From Vannielia litorea (lineage in GTDB: Bacteria > Pseudomonadota > Alphaproteobacteria > Rhodobacterales > Rhodobacteraceae), in NCBI RefSeq assembly GCF_900142295.1, contig NZ_FSRL01000001.1, forward strand, positions 186,001-250,000: a DNA stretch of 64,000 bases. The letters are read 5' to 3'. Under the pieces are notes generated by a model that was given only the letters and a program-made list of their open reading frames with translations, ran no database searches and was not told where the DNA came from. Shown here one piece after another: positions 1-8,382 of the stretch. How positions within the stretch are numbered: position 1 is the first letter of the stretch; every line of letters begins with the position of its first letter. The position numbers and the translations under genes were made by a program.

Positions 1-654
1 GGTCTCATCATGCAGTCTGTCGCGGCTGCGGGGCTGGCGGACGACACGAGGATCGTCTTCACCAGCGACCACGGCGACAACCTCGGCGCGCGGGGGCTCT
101 GGGGCAAGTCGACGATGTACGAGGAGTCCGTCGGCGTGCCGCTCATCGTCTCCGGCCCGGGCATCCCGGAGGGCGCGGTAAACGAGGGCGCTCGCTCGCT
201 GACCGACCTGTCGCGCTTCATCCTCAGTTCCACCGGATGCGACGCGGAGGGCTTTGGCGAGATCGACCTGATGAGCGCGGAGCCCGGCGCGGTAATCTCT
301 GAATATCACGCCACCGGTTCCCGCAAGGCCGCCTTCATGCTGCGCCAGGGGCCATGGAAATACGTGCATTACGAAGACTATCCGCCCCAGCTCTTCAACC
401 TCGAGGAAGACCCCGAGGAGCTGTATGATCTCGCCGGCCGACCCGATCATGCCGATGATCTCCGACGGTGCAGAACAGCCTTGCTTCTGGAGTTGGACCC
501 GTCGCGGGTCCACAACCGGGCACTGGCCGATCAGTCCGCGCTGCTCGAAAAGATGGGCGGTGTGGAGAAGGTGATCGCGCGGGGCGATTTCGGCTTCTCG
601 CCCCCGCCTGGCGTGACCGCGAGCTTTGCTGCCTCCGGCAACGCCAAGGTCTGA
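1..654 (+). CDS. Sulfatase family protein, C-terminal part (5' end outside window)
   Basis: The frame is open from base 1, so the gene starts before the window; about 217 residues remain. The fragment holds the late metal-binding motif of type I sulfatases (TSDHGDNLGARG), followed by the usual KSTMYEESVGVPL segment and a C-terminal region with FNLEEDPEELYDLA, typical of alkaline-phosphatase-superfamily sulfatases. The N-terminal half with the catalytic C/S-x-P-x-R motif is not visible, so activity and maturation type cannot be judged. No choline-sulfatase C-terminal domain is apparent, so I do not call it betC. It is followed by a strong terminator and converges with the tct operon. A second, complete sulfatase lies at 38796-40349. 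Confidence 0.85.
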   Translation, partial: GLIMQSVAAAGLADDTRIVFTSDHGDNLGARGLWGKSTMYEESVGVPLIVSGPGIPEGAVNEGARSLTDLSRFILSSTGCDAEGFGEIDLMSAEPGAVISEYHATGSRKAAFMLRQGPWKYVHYEDYPPQLFNLEEDPEELYDLAGRPDHADDLRRCRTALLLELDPSRVHNRALADQSALLEKMGGVEKVIARGDFGFSPPPGVTASFAASGNAKV

Positions 655-694
655 CGAACCTCCCGGCCGGGTGATCTCCCGCCCGGCACATCGC

Positions 695-727
695 GAACCG
701 CCGACGGCCTCCGTCGGCGGTTCTTTC
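695..727 (+). terminator. Rho-independent terminator of the sulfatase gene
   Basis: A perfect 13-bp stem (GAACCGCCGACGG at 695-707, its complement at 711-723) with a 3-base loop is followed by a short T-rich tail. It lies 40 bases after the sulfatase stop codon. Confidence 0.85.
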
Positions 728-765
728 GTCTGGGCTGCGGCCCGAAGGGTTACGCAAGACCCCGA

Positions 766-806
766 AAACGAAACACCCGCCACGAGCAAGGCCACGCAGC
801 GGGTGT
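766..806 (-). terminator. Probable terminator of the tctBAC operon
   Basis: On the minus strand an 8-bp stem (ACACCCGC/GCGGGTGT, at 799-806 and 773-780) is followed by TTCGTTTTC. It sits about 40 bases after the tctC stop. The loop is long (18 bases), so it is weaker than the opposing terminator at 695-727. Confidence 0.6.
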
Positions 807-845
807 CTGAAGTCGGGTGGCCAGTCGGGGGCCGCGACGGCAGCC

Positions 846-1820
846 CTACCGTTCGACGTACTTGCTCAGGACGGTCTTCAGATCCTCGACCTCCTGGGGC
901 AGACGCGCACAGAAGTCGGCGCCTGACATCGCGTGGGCCCCGAAGCCGAAGTTCTCGCCGAAGGCCGTGAAACTCTCGGACTTGATGGCCTGCGAAACCA
1001 GTTCGCTCATCTTGGCTTGCACGTCTTCCGGAACTCCGGCGGGCATCCAGATGCCCCGAATAAGCGCCACTTCGATATCGGCGCCCCATTCCTTGATATG
1101 CTTGGTCGCGCGGGCCGGCTCGTAGTTGATTTCCGACATGTCACCCGCAGCGGCCAGCACGTTGAGCTCGCCGGCCTGGATCTCCGGAAGAAACACCGGA
1201 GCAAGGATGACACCTGCGTCGACCTGGTTGGCCATGACCGCCTTGCGCAGCGGGCCGCCGCCGCCGAAGGGCACGACCTTGAAGTCGGCGCCCGAGGTGC
1301 CCTTGACTGTCGAGGCCACAAAATCGGTCGCACTCAGCTTGCCGGTGGTGCCGAGGATCAGCTCGCCCGGCTTTTCCTTCGCGGCCTCGAGAAAATCGCC
1401 GAGGTCTTCGTACCCGTTGTCGGCGTGGGAGACGATCCATGCCGGCGTCTTGAAGATGGCCCCGGCGCAGCTGAAGTCTGAAAGCTCGTAAGGCGGTTGA
1501 TCGCGAAAGGCGAGGGGGGCCGTCACATCCGACGAGCCATTCATCGCGATGGTATAGCCATCGGGTGCGGCATTCTTGAGTGCGAGCATCCCGTTGATCC
1601 CTTCGGAGCCTGGGATATTCTCGACCACGACCGCCTGGCCGGACACCTCCTCAAGCGCGGCACCGAAAGCGCGCGTGATCGAGTCCGAGCCGCCGCCGGG
1701 CGGGTAGGGGACGATCAGCCGTATGGTGTCGGACGGAAAGTCCTGCGCCGTTGCCGGCCCGGCGAGGGCCAGCCCGGCCATGGCCGCCGTGATGGTGGTC
1801 AGAAGGGTTCTGCGTTTCAT
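846..1820 (-). CDS. tctC: Tripartite tricarboxylate transporter substrate-binding protein (TctC/Bug family)
   Basis: 324 residues. The start at 1820 gives a typical Sec signal peptide (MKRRTLLTTITAAMAGLALAG, cleavage near ATAQ) and has GGAGGAG just upstream; the frame is open further 5' but that part has no family character. The mature N-terminus, with a SDTIRLIVPYPPGGGSDSITR-like stretch, is the hallmark of periplasmic Bug receptors, which hand carboxylates to the TctAB membrane pair. It is the last gene of the operon, 37 bases after tctA. The substrate is unknown: Bug proteins bind citrate, dicarboxylates, aromatic acids and others. Placing the receptor gene last is less common than tctCBA. 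Confidence 0.9.
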   Translation of the reverse strand: MKRRTLLTTITAAMAGLALAGPATAQDFPSDTIRLIVPYPPGGGSDSITRAFGAALEEVSGQAVVVENIPGSEGINGMLALKNAAPDGYTIAMNGSSDVTAPLAFRDQPPYELSDFSCAGAIFKTPAWIVSHADNGYEDLGDFLEAAKEKPGELILGTTGKLSATDFVASTVKGTSGADFKVVPFGGGGPLRKAVMANQVDAGVILAPVFLPEIQAGELNVLAAAGDMSEINYEPARATKHIKEWGADIEVALIRGIWMPAGVPEDVQAKMSELVSQAIKSESFTAFGENFGFGAHAMSGADFCARLPQEVEDLKTVLSKYVER

Positions 1821-1857
1821 GTGGGTCTCCTCCATTGGCAGTGATGCTCCACTCTCG

Positions 1858-3390
1858 TCACGAGGCGGATGATTCCTTTGCTGCGCCGGTGGCGGTGCGC
1901 CGGGCACTCGAATTGGATCTGAAGGCGTTCCGAAACTCCTTGAAGAGAAGGAAGGCGATGAAGGCGACGAGAGCCATGCGCGGCCAGGTCGAGACGAAGG
2001 TGCTCCACTCGCCGCCATCGAGGGCGAGCGCGAGGCGTACGTTGTACTCGATGATCGGGCCGAGGATCGCGCCAAGCACGATCGTCACCACCGGAAAGCC
2101 GCGGCTTTCGAGCAGGAAGCCCATCACCCCGAAGCCGATGGCCACGTAGACCGGGAAGGTCGAGTTACCGGCCGAGAAGGCACCGATCGTTGCCAGCACC
2201 AGGATGAACGGGAACAACACGTTGCGCTCTCGCTGGAGCACCCGCACGAAGACCCGGATCGCCCCCATCGCGATCAGGAACATGAAGATCGTCGAGATCA
2301 GCAGGGCCGCAAGGAGGCCGTAGACGATATCGGGGTCGTCGTTCATCAGGCCCACGCCGGGGGTCAGCCCGTGCATGATCATCGCGCCCAGCATGATCGC
2401 GGTGGATCCATCGCCCGGGATGCCCAGGGTCAACATCGGCACCAGCGCGCCGCCCGTGGTCGCGTTGTTCGAGGATTCCGGCGTGATGATGCCCTCCGGC
2501 ACGCCGTTGCCGAACGCCTCCGGCGGCGGGTTCTTGGAGCTGTTCTTGACCGTCGCGTAGCTCAGCCAGGTGGAGCCGTCCGCGCCCACGCCCGGGATCG
2601 CGCCGATACCGAGGCCATAGGCACTGCCGATCGACCAGGCTCGCCAGCGCGGCAGCAGGTCCTTGAGGCGCGGCACCCGGAGCGACACGTCCTTGGTGAG
2701 CAATTCGCTGCCCCGCGCGGTCATCGAGATATCCGAGAAGACAACGGCGAAGCCGAAGATTCCCACGAGTACCGCCTCGAAGGGCAAGCCACTTTCCAGG
2801 ATCGTCAGGCCGAAGGTATAGCGCATGACCGCATCCTGCTGGTCGATGCCCACCGACGAGATCATCAGCCCGATCAACACGCCCGAGAGGCCTTTCACGA
2901 TCGAACCGCGCGCAAAGGCCGCTACCATCGTGAGCCCGGCCACGCCGACCAGAGCGATATCGGCGGGCGCGGAGTGCAGGGCCACGCTGGCCAGCAGGGG
3001 AATGGCGCAGACCGCGCCGACCCAGCCCAGCACCCCCCCGATGGTCGAGGCCATCGTGGCGTAGCCAAGGGCCAGCCCGGCCTCGCCGCGCAGCGCCATG
3101 GGATAGCCATCAAGCGCCGTGCAGGCCGAGGCAGGCGTGCCCGGGGTGCGCAACAGGATCGCCGAGAAAGATCCGCCGAGCTTTGTGCCCACGTAGATGC
3201 CGATCATCAGGGCAAAGGCCGGGAGGGTCTCCATCCGGAAGGTGATTGGCAAGAGCACGATGATTGCCATGGGAGAGGACAGGCCCGGAAGTGCGCCCAC
3301 CAAGAGGCCGAGTGCGGTGCCCAGGAAGATCAGGGTCAGGTTTCCAAGGCTTCCCATTTCCAAGAAGCCCTGTAGCAGTCCGTCGAGCAT
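1858..3390 (-). CDS. tctA: Tripartite tricarboxylate transporter large membrane subunit TctA
   Basis: 510 residues, the usual length of TctA (about 500), with roughly a dozen hydrophobic segments. The family motif GALPGLSSPMAIIVLLPITF near residue 35 and the second-half repeat around GIPGDGSTAIMLGAMIMHGL are clear. It works with TctB and the periplasmic TctC to import organic acids using a cation gradient. The start lies one base after the tctB stop, so translation is probably coupled. Confidence 0.93.
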   Translation of the reverse strand: MLDGLLQGFLEMGSLGNLTLIFLGTALGLLVGALPGLSSPMAIIVLLPITFRMETLPAFALMIGIYVGTKLGGSFSAILLRTPGTPASACTALDGYPMALRGEAGLALGYATMASTIGGVLGWVGAVCAIPLLASVALHSAPADIALVGVAGLTMVAAFARGSIVKGLSGVLIGLMISSVGIDQQDAVMRYTFGLTILESGLPFEAVLVGIFGFAVVFSDISMTARGSELLTKDVSLRVPRLKDLLPRWRAWSIGSAYGLGIGAIPGVGADGSTWLSYATVKNSSKNPPPEAFGNGVPEGIITPESSNNATTGGALVPMLTLGIPGDGSTAIMLGAMIMHGLTPGVGLMNDDPDIVYGLLAALLISTIFMFLIAMGAIRVFVRVLQRERNVLFPFILVLATIGAFSAGNSTFPVYVAIGFGVMGFLLESRGFPVVTIVLGAILGPIIEYNVRLALALDGGEWSTFVSTWPRMALVAFIAFLLFKEFRNAFRSNSSARRTATGAAKESSAS

Positions 3391-3391
3391 G

Positions 3392-3964
3392 TCAGGGTAC
3401 CAGTATCTTGATGAGGCCGAGCAGGGCCGGGGTCAGCGGGTCGAAGACGTCACCCTTCAGATTCAGCTTCAGGATCGGCACGAAGAGCGTCCAGAGCGCG
3501 AGCGCGCCGCAAAGAGAGATGCCTGCATCTCCAAGGATCGGGCCGCGCTTGTAGAGACGAAAGAGCAGGAACAGGAAGGCCGGCGCCACCATGGCGAAGC
3601 CCACGACCTTGAGCAGCGACACGAAGCCGAGCAGCAGGCCGAGAGTGCCGACACGTCTGAACAGAACGATCCGCGTTTCAGAATCGACCGGAGCCACCTG
3701 CCCGGTGGCCAGGTCGCGGCGAAGCTTTGCGACCGACTGGATGACGTAGATCACCGACAGGGCGGACAGGAGAGCGGCATAGATGAAAGGCAGGGTGCGC
3801 CATGTGAGGCCACCCGCGCCGGGATAGATCGACGACCCGTTGGGATTTATGAAGACGAAGCCGCCAATGGCCGCGCAGAGCAGCGCGACAGCCGTGACCA
3901 GGTCCTTCCCGCCATCAGTTCGCCACCAGGCGGCCTGCCCGGGTGCAGGTTCGATATTCGACAT
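3392..3964 (-). CDS. tctB: Tripartite tricarboxylate transporter small membrane subunit TctB
   Basis: 190 residues with four hydrophobic segments, as expected for TctB. Sequence conservation in this subunit is low, and the call rests on length, topology and position directly before tctA. GGGAGGAG lies 6 bases before the start codon. It is the first gene of the operon; no TctDE two-component system or other regulator is adjacent. Confidence 0.85.
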   Translation of the reverse strand: MSNIEPAPGQAAWWRTDGGKDLVTAVALLCAAIGGFVFINPNGSSIYPGAGGLTWRTLPFIYAALLSALSVIYVIQSVAKLRRDLATGQVAPVDSETRIVLFRRVGTLGLLLGFVSLLKVVGFAMVAPAFLFLLFRLYKRGPILGDAGISLCGALALWTLFVPILKLNLKGDVFDPLTPALLGLIKILVP

Positions 3965-4119
3965 GTCGCACTCCTCCCTGGTGGCAGGCTATCGGACAGC
4001 AAGAAATACCACAAATATATGTTTGAAATCGTTTTATGAGTGAATCAGTATCAGTTTGCCGTCCTTTGAGATGGGATCCCGAGCACACGGTTTGACAGCT
4101 TAACCCATCTTCCGGGCTG
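3965..4119 (-). promoter_or_regulatory. Upstream region of the tctBAC operon with an AT-rich inverted repeat
   Basis: No gene is seen here. The region contains an AT-rich stretch around 4005-4040 with the interrupted palindrome CAAATATATGTTTG (4012-4025), unlike the surrounding GC-rich DNA. It lies 48-61 bases upstream of tctB and could be an operator or promoter element. Confidence 0.35.
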
Positions 4120-4470
4120 AATGAGCCGCTAGGCTCCAGACTCGTTAACTTCCAAAGCCAGAAGGTGACAATTGCGGCGAGGGTTATGGCGGGCAGAAAG
4201 ACCTTCGGGCACCTGTCATAGCGGGTCGCAACGCGTCGCCAGTCCTTGAGCTTGCCGAACATGATCTCGATACGGTTGCGCCGCTTGTAGCGGCGCTTGT
4301 CGTATCTGACGGGCCTAAATCGGGACTTCCGGCCAGGGATTCATGGCTTGATGCCCTTGTCCTGCAAGGCTTCGCGATACCAGTCGGTGTAATAGCCCCG
4401 ATCGGCCATCAGACGGCCGCCCTCTCGGGGCGAAAGCGGGTCAAAGTCATTTACATACATGCCAGGCGAG
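4120..4470 (-). pseudogene. IS5-family (IS427-like) transposase remnant
   Basis: On the minus strand, pieces of a DDE transposase are readable: LMADRGYYTDWYREALQDKG, then an in-frame stop after GIKP, then IPGRKSRFRPVRYDKRRYKR and NRIEIMFGKLKDWRRVATRY, followed by DRCPKVFLPAITLAAIVTF. The order and spacing match the C-terminal half of IS5-type transposases of the IS427 group. The N-terminal half is missing and the stop interrupts the frame, so it is dead. It separates the tct promoter region from the arsenic island. The remaining bases to 4636 contain nothing I recognise. Confidence 0.8.
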
Positions 4471-4636
4471 AAGGACAGCTTGATCCTCGAGTACGCTCGG
4501 CCGCAACTGATAGCCTCGTCGAAGCTCGGGGCAAGATTTGGGCCCGACTGTCAGAATAATAGCGTTCTGCAGTCACCTCTCTCTGTTACCCCTTTGTGCG
4601 CTCGAGGTGGCGGATGCGCCACGGACGTTGTGCAGG

Positions 4637-5167
4637 TCAACTGGGCATGGGAAGACCGGCTCGCGCCTTCGCTGAGGTTTGTCTTGCCCAGGTGCGCAGG
4701 GTGTCGAGGCTGGGGGGTAGGGAGGTCGCCATACCGTCCGAGAACTCGAGAAAATCGTCGAGGTTCATGGCGTTGACGCCCACCAACACCGGAATGTCTG
4801 CATCAAGAGCCTGCGTCATTGCGGGGCAAAGGCCGCGTCCCTGCGCCTCGAGCTTGCCGAACTTGTTGACGATCAGAAGGTCCGTTCGATCAAGGCGCGT
4901 TTCGACGTCGGAGGCGATGGCCTCGATGACCCCGCTGTCGAGCCGGCAGCCCCGAGCCCCGGGTCCCAGTGACTGGCTGATACGGTAGTCCGGCCCGTCG
5001 GGCAGGATACGCAAGTCCATGTCGCAGGGGTGGCCGGCGGGCGCGGGGGCTGCTGCGCGTACGGTGCCGCACAGGCGCAGCCCGTCCCGCATCAGGGCGT
5101 GGGCGGCCTTGGCGATGAAGGCGTCGGTCCGGCCGCGCCCTTTGAGCGTGATGTAGGCAAGCGTCAT
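4637..5167 (-). CDS. DUF2478-family putative nucleotide-binding protein
   Basis: 176 residues from the start at 5167 (MTLAYITLKGRG, with AGGGGA upstream); an in-frame ATG lies 21 codons earlier but adds atypical sequence. The pattern of an N-terminal strand-loop, a central DLLIVNKFGKLEAQGRGL segment and a following LVGVNA resembles the DUF2478 family, whose members tend to lie near molybdenum transport or molybdoenzyme genes. Here it is the last gene after aioA, 66 bases downstream. A role in supplying molybdate or molybdenum cofactor to arsenite oxidase is an inference from position. The N-terminal glycines do not form a classical Walker A GK[ST]. Confidence 0.7.
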   Translation of the reverse strand: MTLAYITLKGRGRTDAFIAKAAHALMRDGLRLCGTVRAAAPAPAGHPCDMDLRILPDGPDYRISQSLGPGARGCRLDSGVIEAIASDVETRLDRTDLLIVNKFGKLEAQGRGLCPAMTQALDADIPVLVGVNAMNLDDFLEFSDGMATSLPPSLDTLRTWARQTSAKARAGLPMPS

Positions 5168-5233
5168 GAGCCGGTCCCCTGCGCAAGACGGCCGCGGCAC
5201 CCGGAGAGCCGCGGCCGTTGGATCATGCAAGCC

Positions 5234-7696
5234 CTAAAGCTCGACTTCCCAGGACTTGAAGCTCTGCTTCTTCGTGGCCGGGGTGGCATCGGCGATCTTG
5301 CGGATGTCCGCCCATGTCTGCTTGTAGTTGGGAATGACCAGCTCGTTCACGCCGCCGTTGATCACGTTGCCCTGTGTGCCCGAGGGCGCGCCGAACAGCA
5401 TGAAGGTTTCGTTCCGGCGGGCAGTGGGCTCGAGGTAGACCATCGCCTGGGTCGCCCCTGCGGTGTTGTAGACCTCCACCAGATCCCCGTTGCCGACGCC
5501 GAGCTCGGCGGCGTCCTCGGGGTTGATCTGGATGAAGGGCACCGACCAGCGGTCCATCGCGAAGTCGTTGTCCTGATCGAGGAACCAGTTCTGCCAGTTG
5601 AGGTTGGACCGTCCGTTGTTGATGAGGAAGCGGTGGTTGGCGCGTTGCTGCGCCTTGCCGGCGGCCTGCAGGCCGCGCCATGCAGCGTGGCAGAAGAGCG
5701 CCTTGCCGTCCTCGCGGCCATGCCGGGTAAAGACGCCGTCGGTGTAGAGGCGGGGCGTGCCGATCAACTCGCCGTTCTCGTAGCCGACGACCGGCTCCTG
5801 CACGCCGTTGGTGCCGGCGGCGGAGAGGCGCTCGTAGGTCACCTCTGGATGGGCGGTGTTGTAGCCGTCCATGAAGGCGTCTTCCTCGGTCTCCCAGTCG
5901 TAGCCCTGGAACTGGGCCGCATATTCGGCGCGGCCCTCCTCGGTGAGCACGGCTTCCATCGCCTGGGCCAGCTTCGCGGCGATCAGGCAGTCCGGCAGGG
6001 CCTGGCCGGGGCCGTCCATGTACTTCTCGGTGAGGCGCAGGCGGCGCTCGCCGTTCATGGAGGTGAGGTTCATCTCGCCGGATTCGACGGCGGGCAGGAT
6101 GACGTGGGCGGCCTGACCGATCTGGGTGTGGATGATGTCCACGTTGACCGAAAACAGACCGCCCGAGCGGATCGCGCCTTCGATGGCATCCACCAGCTCC
6201 TCGCGGGTCGCGCCGATCGCATTGTCCATCGCTTCCTTCACGATATTGGTGCGGCGGTTGTACTCGCGCTTGAAGGCGGAGGCGTTGAGGGTCGTCTTGT
6301 AGTGGTCGCAGGCCCAGATGTGGTGCACCGCGCCGCCGCCGTTGATCAGCAGCTCGTCGAAGTAGGGCGCGGGGCGGCCAACGTGGCCGTCACCGGGGCG
6401 GAAGTAGCCCTCCTGGTGGCCGCCGAGCCGACACACGCCGCCGCCCTCGCGGCCGATGTTGCCGGTGGCGAGACCGAGGTTCACCAGCGCGCCGATGGTG
6501 CGGTAGTTGTCGTTGCCCCAGATGATGCCCTTCTCGTAGGCGATGACCGCCTTGCGGCGCTCGCCTTCAAGCGGCTGGGCATACCACTCGGCGGCCTTGA
6601 TGATGTCAGCCTCGGCGATGCCGGTGATCTCGGCGGCCTCGGCAGGCGAAAGGCGGATCGCCTCCAGCGCGGCCTCGAAGCTGCCGAGCGCGGCGGGGTG
6701 CGTCTCGCTCTGCGGCACCTCGGTGGCGTTCTGGATGGTGGATGCGGCGATGAAGTCGCTGTCCACCCATCCCTGGTCGGCGATGTGGGTGAGGATCGCG
6801 TTGAAGAGCGCGAGGTCGGTGCCGGAGTTTGGCTGGAGGTGCAGCACGTTTTCCGCCCCCGCTGCCTGCTCGCAGGCCCGCACGGTTACGGTGCGGCGTG
6901 GATCGACGATCACGACCTTCGCGCCGCCCTGCATCCCAGGCATCATGTGGTTGAGGAAGAGGTTGGTCTGGGTCTCGATCGGATTGGCGCCCACGATCAT
7001 GATGGTGTCGGTGAGCGTGTAGTCCTCGTAGGCATAATTCAGTTCGTCCACGCCCATGTCGCGCGAGGAATGAACCTCGGAGTTATAGGCGGGCCGGTTG
7101 TGGATGCGGCAGTTCTTCACCTTCATCGAGCCGAAGTAGAGCTTGCCGGTGCCCCATGTGTTCTCGTAGCCCCCGGCGCTGCCGCCGTGGTCGAACATCG
7201 ACACGTAGAGCTGATCTTCGTCGTCGGCCTCCACGAAGCGGGCGGTGACGCGGGCCACGAGGTCGAGCGCGTCATCCCAGGTGGTGGGCTGCCAGGTGCC
7301 GTAGCGCCAGACGAGCGGGTCGGTCAGGCGCTGCTGCTGGGTGCCGGTGACATCGGAGCGGCGGTTCTCGGCCATGCGGGCGCCGCGGATCGAGCCGAGG
7401 CCGGAGTTCACCACGCAGTTCACGTCGGGCTTGATGACGAGGTGCACGTCCGCGCCGTCCTGCTTGACGACGTTGTACATGGACGGCGCATACCAGGCCT
7501 CGGTGTCGGTGTACTGCTGCTCGCTCAGGTCGACGCCGAACTTGTTCTGCGAGGGTGCGGTGCCGCCCTGCTTGTTGAGCGGCCAGGTGTAGGCTTTGTA
7601 GCCGCAACCGACGATGCAGTAGTGGCAGGTGACGTTGTGCTCCTTGGCGTCCGCCGGGACGATGGGGAGACGGTCGGTGAATCGTTTATAAGCCAT
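5234..7696 (-). CDS. aioA: Arsenite oxidase large subunit, molybdopterin-binding
   Basis: 820 residues, the full length for AioA. Residues C24, C27 and C31 (TCHYCIVGC) are the three cysteines of the 3Fe-4S cluster, and the usual fourth Cys of related DMSO-reductase-family enzymes is absent, as in AioA. The protein binds the bis-molybdopterin guanine dinucleotide cofactor and oxidises arsenite to arsenate in the periplasm, passing electrons to the Rieske subunit AioB. It has no signal of its own; export with AioB by the Tat system is the known route. The gene follows aioB by 14 bases. Confidence 0.97.
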   Translation of the reverse strand: MAYKRFTDRLPIVPADAKEHNVTCHYCIVGCGYKAYTWPLNKQGGTAPSQNKFGVDLSEQQYTDTEAWYAPSMYNVVKQDGADVHLVIKPDVNCVVNSGLGSIRGARMAENRRSDVTGTQQQRLTDPLVWRYGTWQPTTWDDALDLVARVTARFVEADDEDQLYVSMFDHGGSAGGYENTWGTGKLYFGSMKVKNCRIHNRPAYNSEVHSSRDMGVDELNYAYEDYTLTDTIMIVGANPIETQTNLFLNHMMPGMQGGAKVVIVDPRRTVTVRACEQAAGAENVLHLQPNSGTDLALFNAILTHIADQGWVDSDFIAASTIQNATEVPQSETHPAALGSFEAALEAIRLSPAEAAEITGIAEADIIKAAEWYAQPLEGERRKAVIAYEKGIIWGNDNYRTIGALVNLGLATGNIGREGGGVCRLGGHQEGYFRPGDGHVGRPAPYFDELLINGGGAVHHIWACDHYKTTLNASAFKREYNRRTNIVKEAMDNAIGATREELVDAIEGAIRSGGLFSVNVDIIHTQIGQAAHVILPAVESGEMNLTSMNGERRLRLTEKYMDGPGQALPDCLIAAKLAQAMEAVLTEEGRAEYAAQFQGYDWETEEDAFMDGYNTAHPEVTYERLSAAGTNGVQEPVVGYENGELIGTPRLYTDGVFTRHGREDGKALFCHAAWRGLQAAGKAQQRANHRFLINNGRSNLNWQNWFLDQDNDFAMDRWSVPFIQINPEDAAELGVGNGDLVEVYNTAGATQAMVYLEPTARRNETFMLFGAPSGTQGNVINGGVNELVIPNYKQTWADIRKIADATPATKKQSFKSWEVEL

Positions 7697-7710
7697 CTTT
7701 CTCTTCTCCC

Positions 7711-8235
7711 TCAGCTTTCCAGCACGTTCGACAGGCGCCCGTAGAGCAACTCGTCGACGCCGTGGGCATGGATATCGCCCGCACTGTCCACCGAGAGCTC
7801 GAACTGCGGCAGGTTCTGGGTGGCATGGCCCCAGGTTTGCTGGCCGCCTGCCTCGCAGTCGAAGCGGGAGTAATGGCCCGGGCAGTTCAGGGTGCGGTCG
7901 CCCGCGTTGTAGCTCAGGTACCAGCCCTTGTGCGGGCAGAGGGTCGAGAAGGCGACGATGTCGCCGTCGGGGCCCACGCCGCCGGGCACCGCCGTGCCGA
8001 GCTTGAGCAGGACGCCGGGGCTTTCATCGTCGGGGTAGGTGATGTCGAGCGGCTCGTTTTCCACCAGGTCCGCGATGTTGGCCAGGCGGTTGGGCGGGTA
8101 TTCGACCCGCGCCAGGCCCTGGGCCTTGGCCTGTTGCGTTGACATGACGGTTGCGGCAGCCGCCCCCGCGGCGCCGGCCAGGCCGCCGCGCAAGAACTGA
8201 CGCCGCCCGGCATCAACCAGTCGGTTGCATTTCAT
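7711..8235 (-). CDS. aioB: Arsenite oxidase small subunit, Rieske 2Fe-2S protein
   Basis: 174 residues. A Tat signal (RRQFLRGG, residues 12-19) precedes a hydrophobic alanine-rich stretch. The Rieske ligands are in CPHKGWY and CPGHYSRFD. The positions that carry a disulfide in bc1-type Rieske proteins are W and G here, so the cluster-flanking disulfide is absent, as reported for some alphaproteobacterial AioB. It anchors or escorts AioA across the membrane and relays electrons to a periplasmic c-type cytochrome or similar acceptor; no such cytochrome gene is adjacent to aioBA. Confidence 0.95.
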   Translation of the reverse strand: MKCNRLVDAGRRQFLRGGLAGAAGAAAATVMSTQQAKAQGLARVEYPPNRLANIADLVENEPLDITYPDDESPGVLLKLGTAVPGGVGPDGDIVAFSTLCPHKGWYLSYNAGDRTLNCPGHYSRFDCEAGGQQTWGHATQNLPQFELSVDSAGDIHAHGVDELLYGRLSNVLES

Positions 8236-8263
8236 GGCTAGGTTCCTCCCTCGCTGTATCGAG

Positions 8264-8277
8264 GCAAGTCTAGGCCA
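8264..8277 (-). promoter_or_regulatory. Sigma-54-like -24/-12 element upstream of aioB, spacing one base short
   Basis: On the minus strand, TGGCCTAGACTTGC occupies 8277-8264, 29 bases before the aioB start. It matches the TGGC...TTGC halves of a sigma-54 promoter, but the GG and GC doublets are separated by 9 rather than 10 bases. I see no convincing sigma-70 promoter in the 147-base gap, so this may still be the promoter, a decayed one, or chance. Confidence 0.35.
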
Positions 8278-8354
8278 GAGCCGTCGCCTGTTCTGAACTG
8301 CCGGGGCGACTTTTCAAGGCTGCAAGGCATTGACAAGAATGAATTTTCTCGCAC

Positions 8355-8370
8355 GTTCGGAAATCCGAAC
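8355..8370. repeat. Inverted repeat between aioR and aioB
   Basis: GTTCGG-AAAT-CCGAAC is a perfect 6-bp inverted repeat with a 4-base spacer, 13 bases after the aioR stop. On the minus strand it could be a weak transcription stop for aioXSR or a protein-binding site for the aioBA promoter; there is no clean U-tract. Confidence 0.4.
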
Positions 8371-8382
8371 AGAACGGGCGCC

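Noticed and set aside
1..654. Choline sulfatase betC
   Set aside because: The visible C-terminus lacks the choline-sulfatase C-terminal domain, and no choline or betaine genes are nearby.
2371..3375. A 334-codon open frame opposite tctA
   Set aside because: Its composition (H, R, G, Q rich) and lack of any motif mark it as an antisense shadow of the membrane protein gene.
5030..7744. A 904-codon open frame on the plus strand opposite aioA
   Set aside because: It is the antisense of aioA in a GC-rich codon phase. The translation is low-complexity G/A/V/H/D with no recognisable domain.
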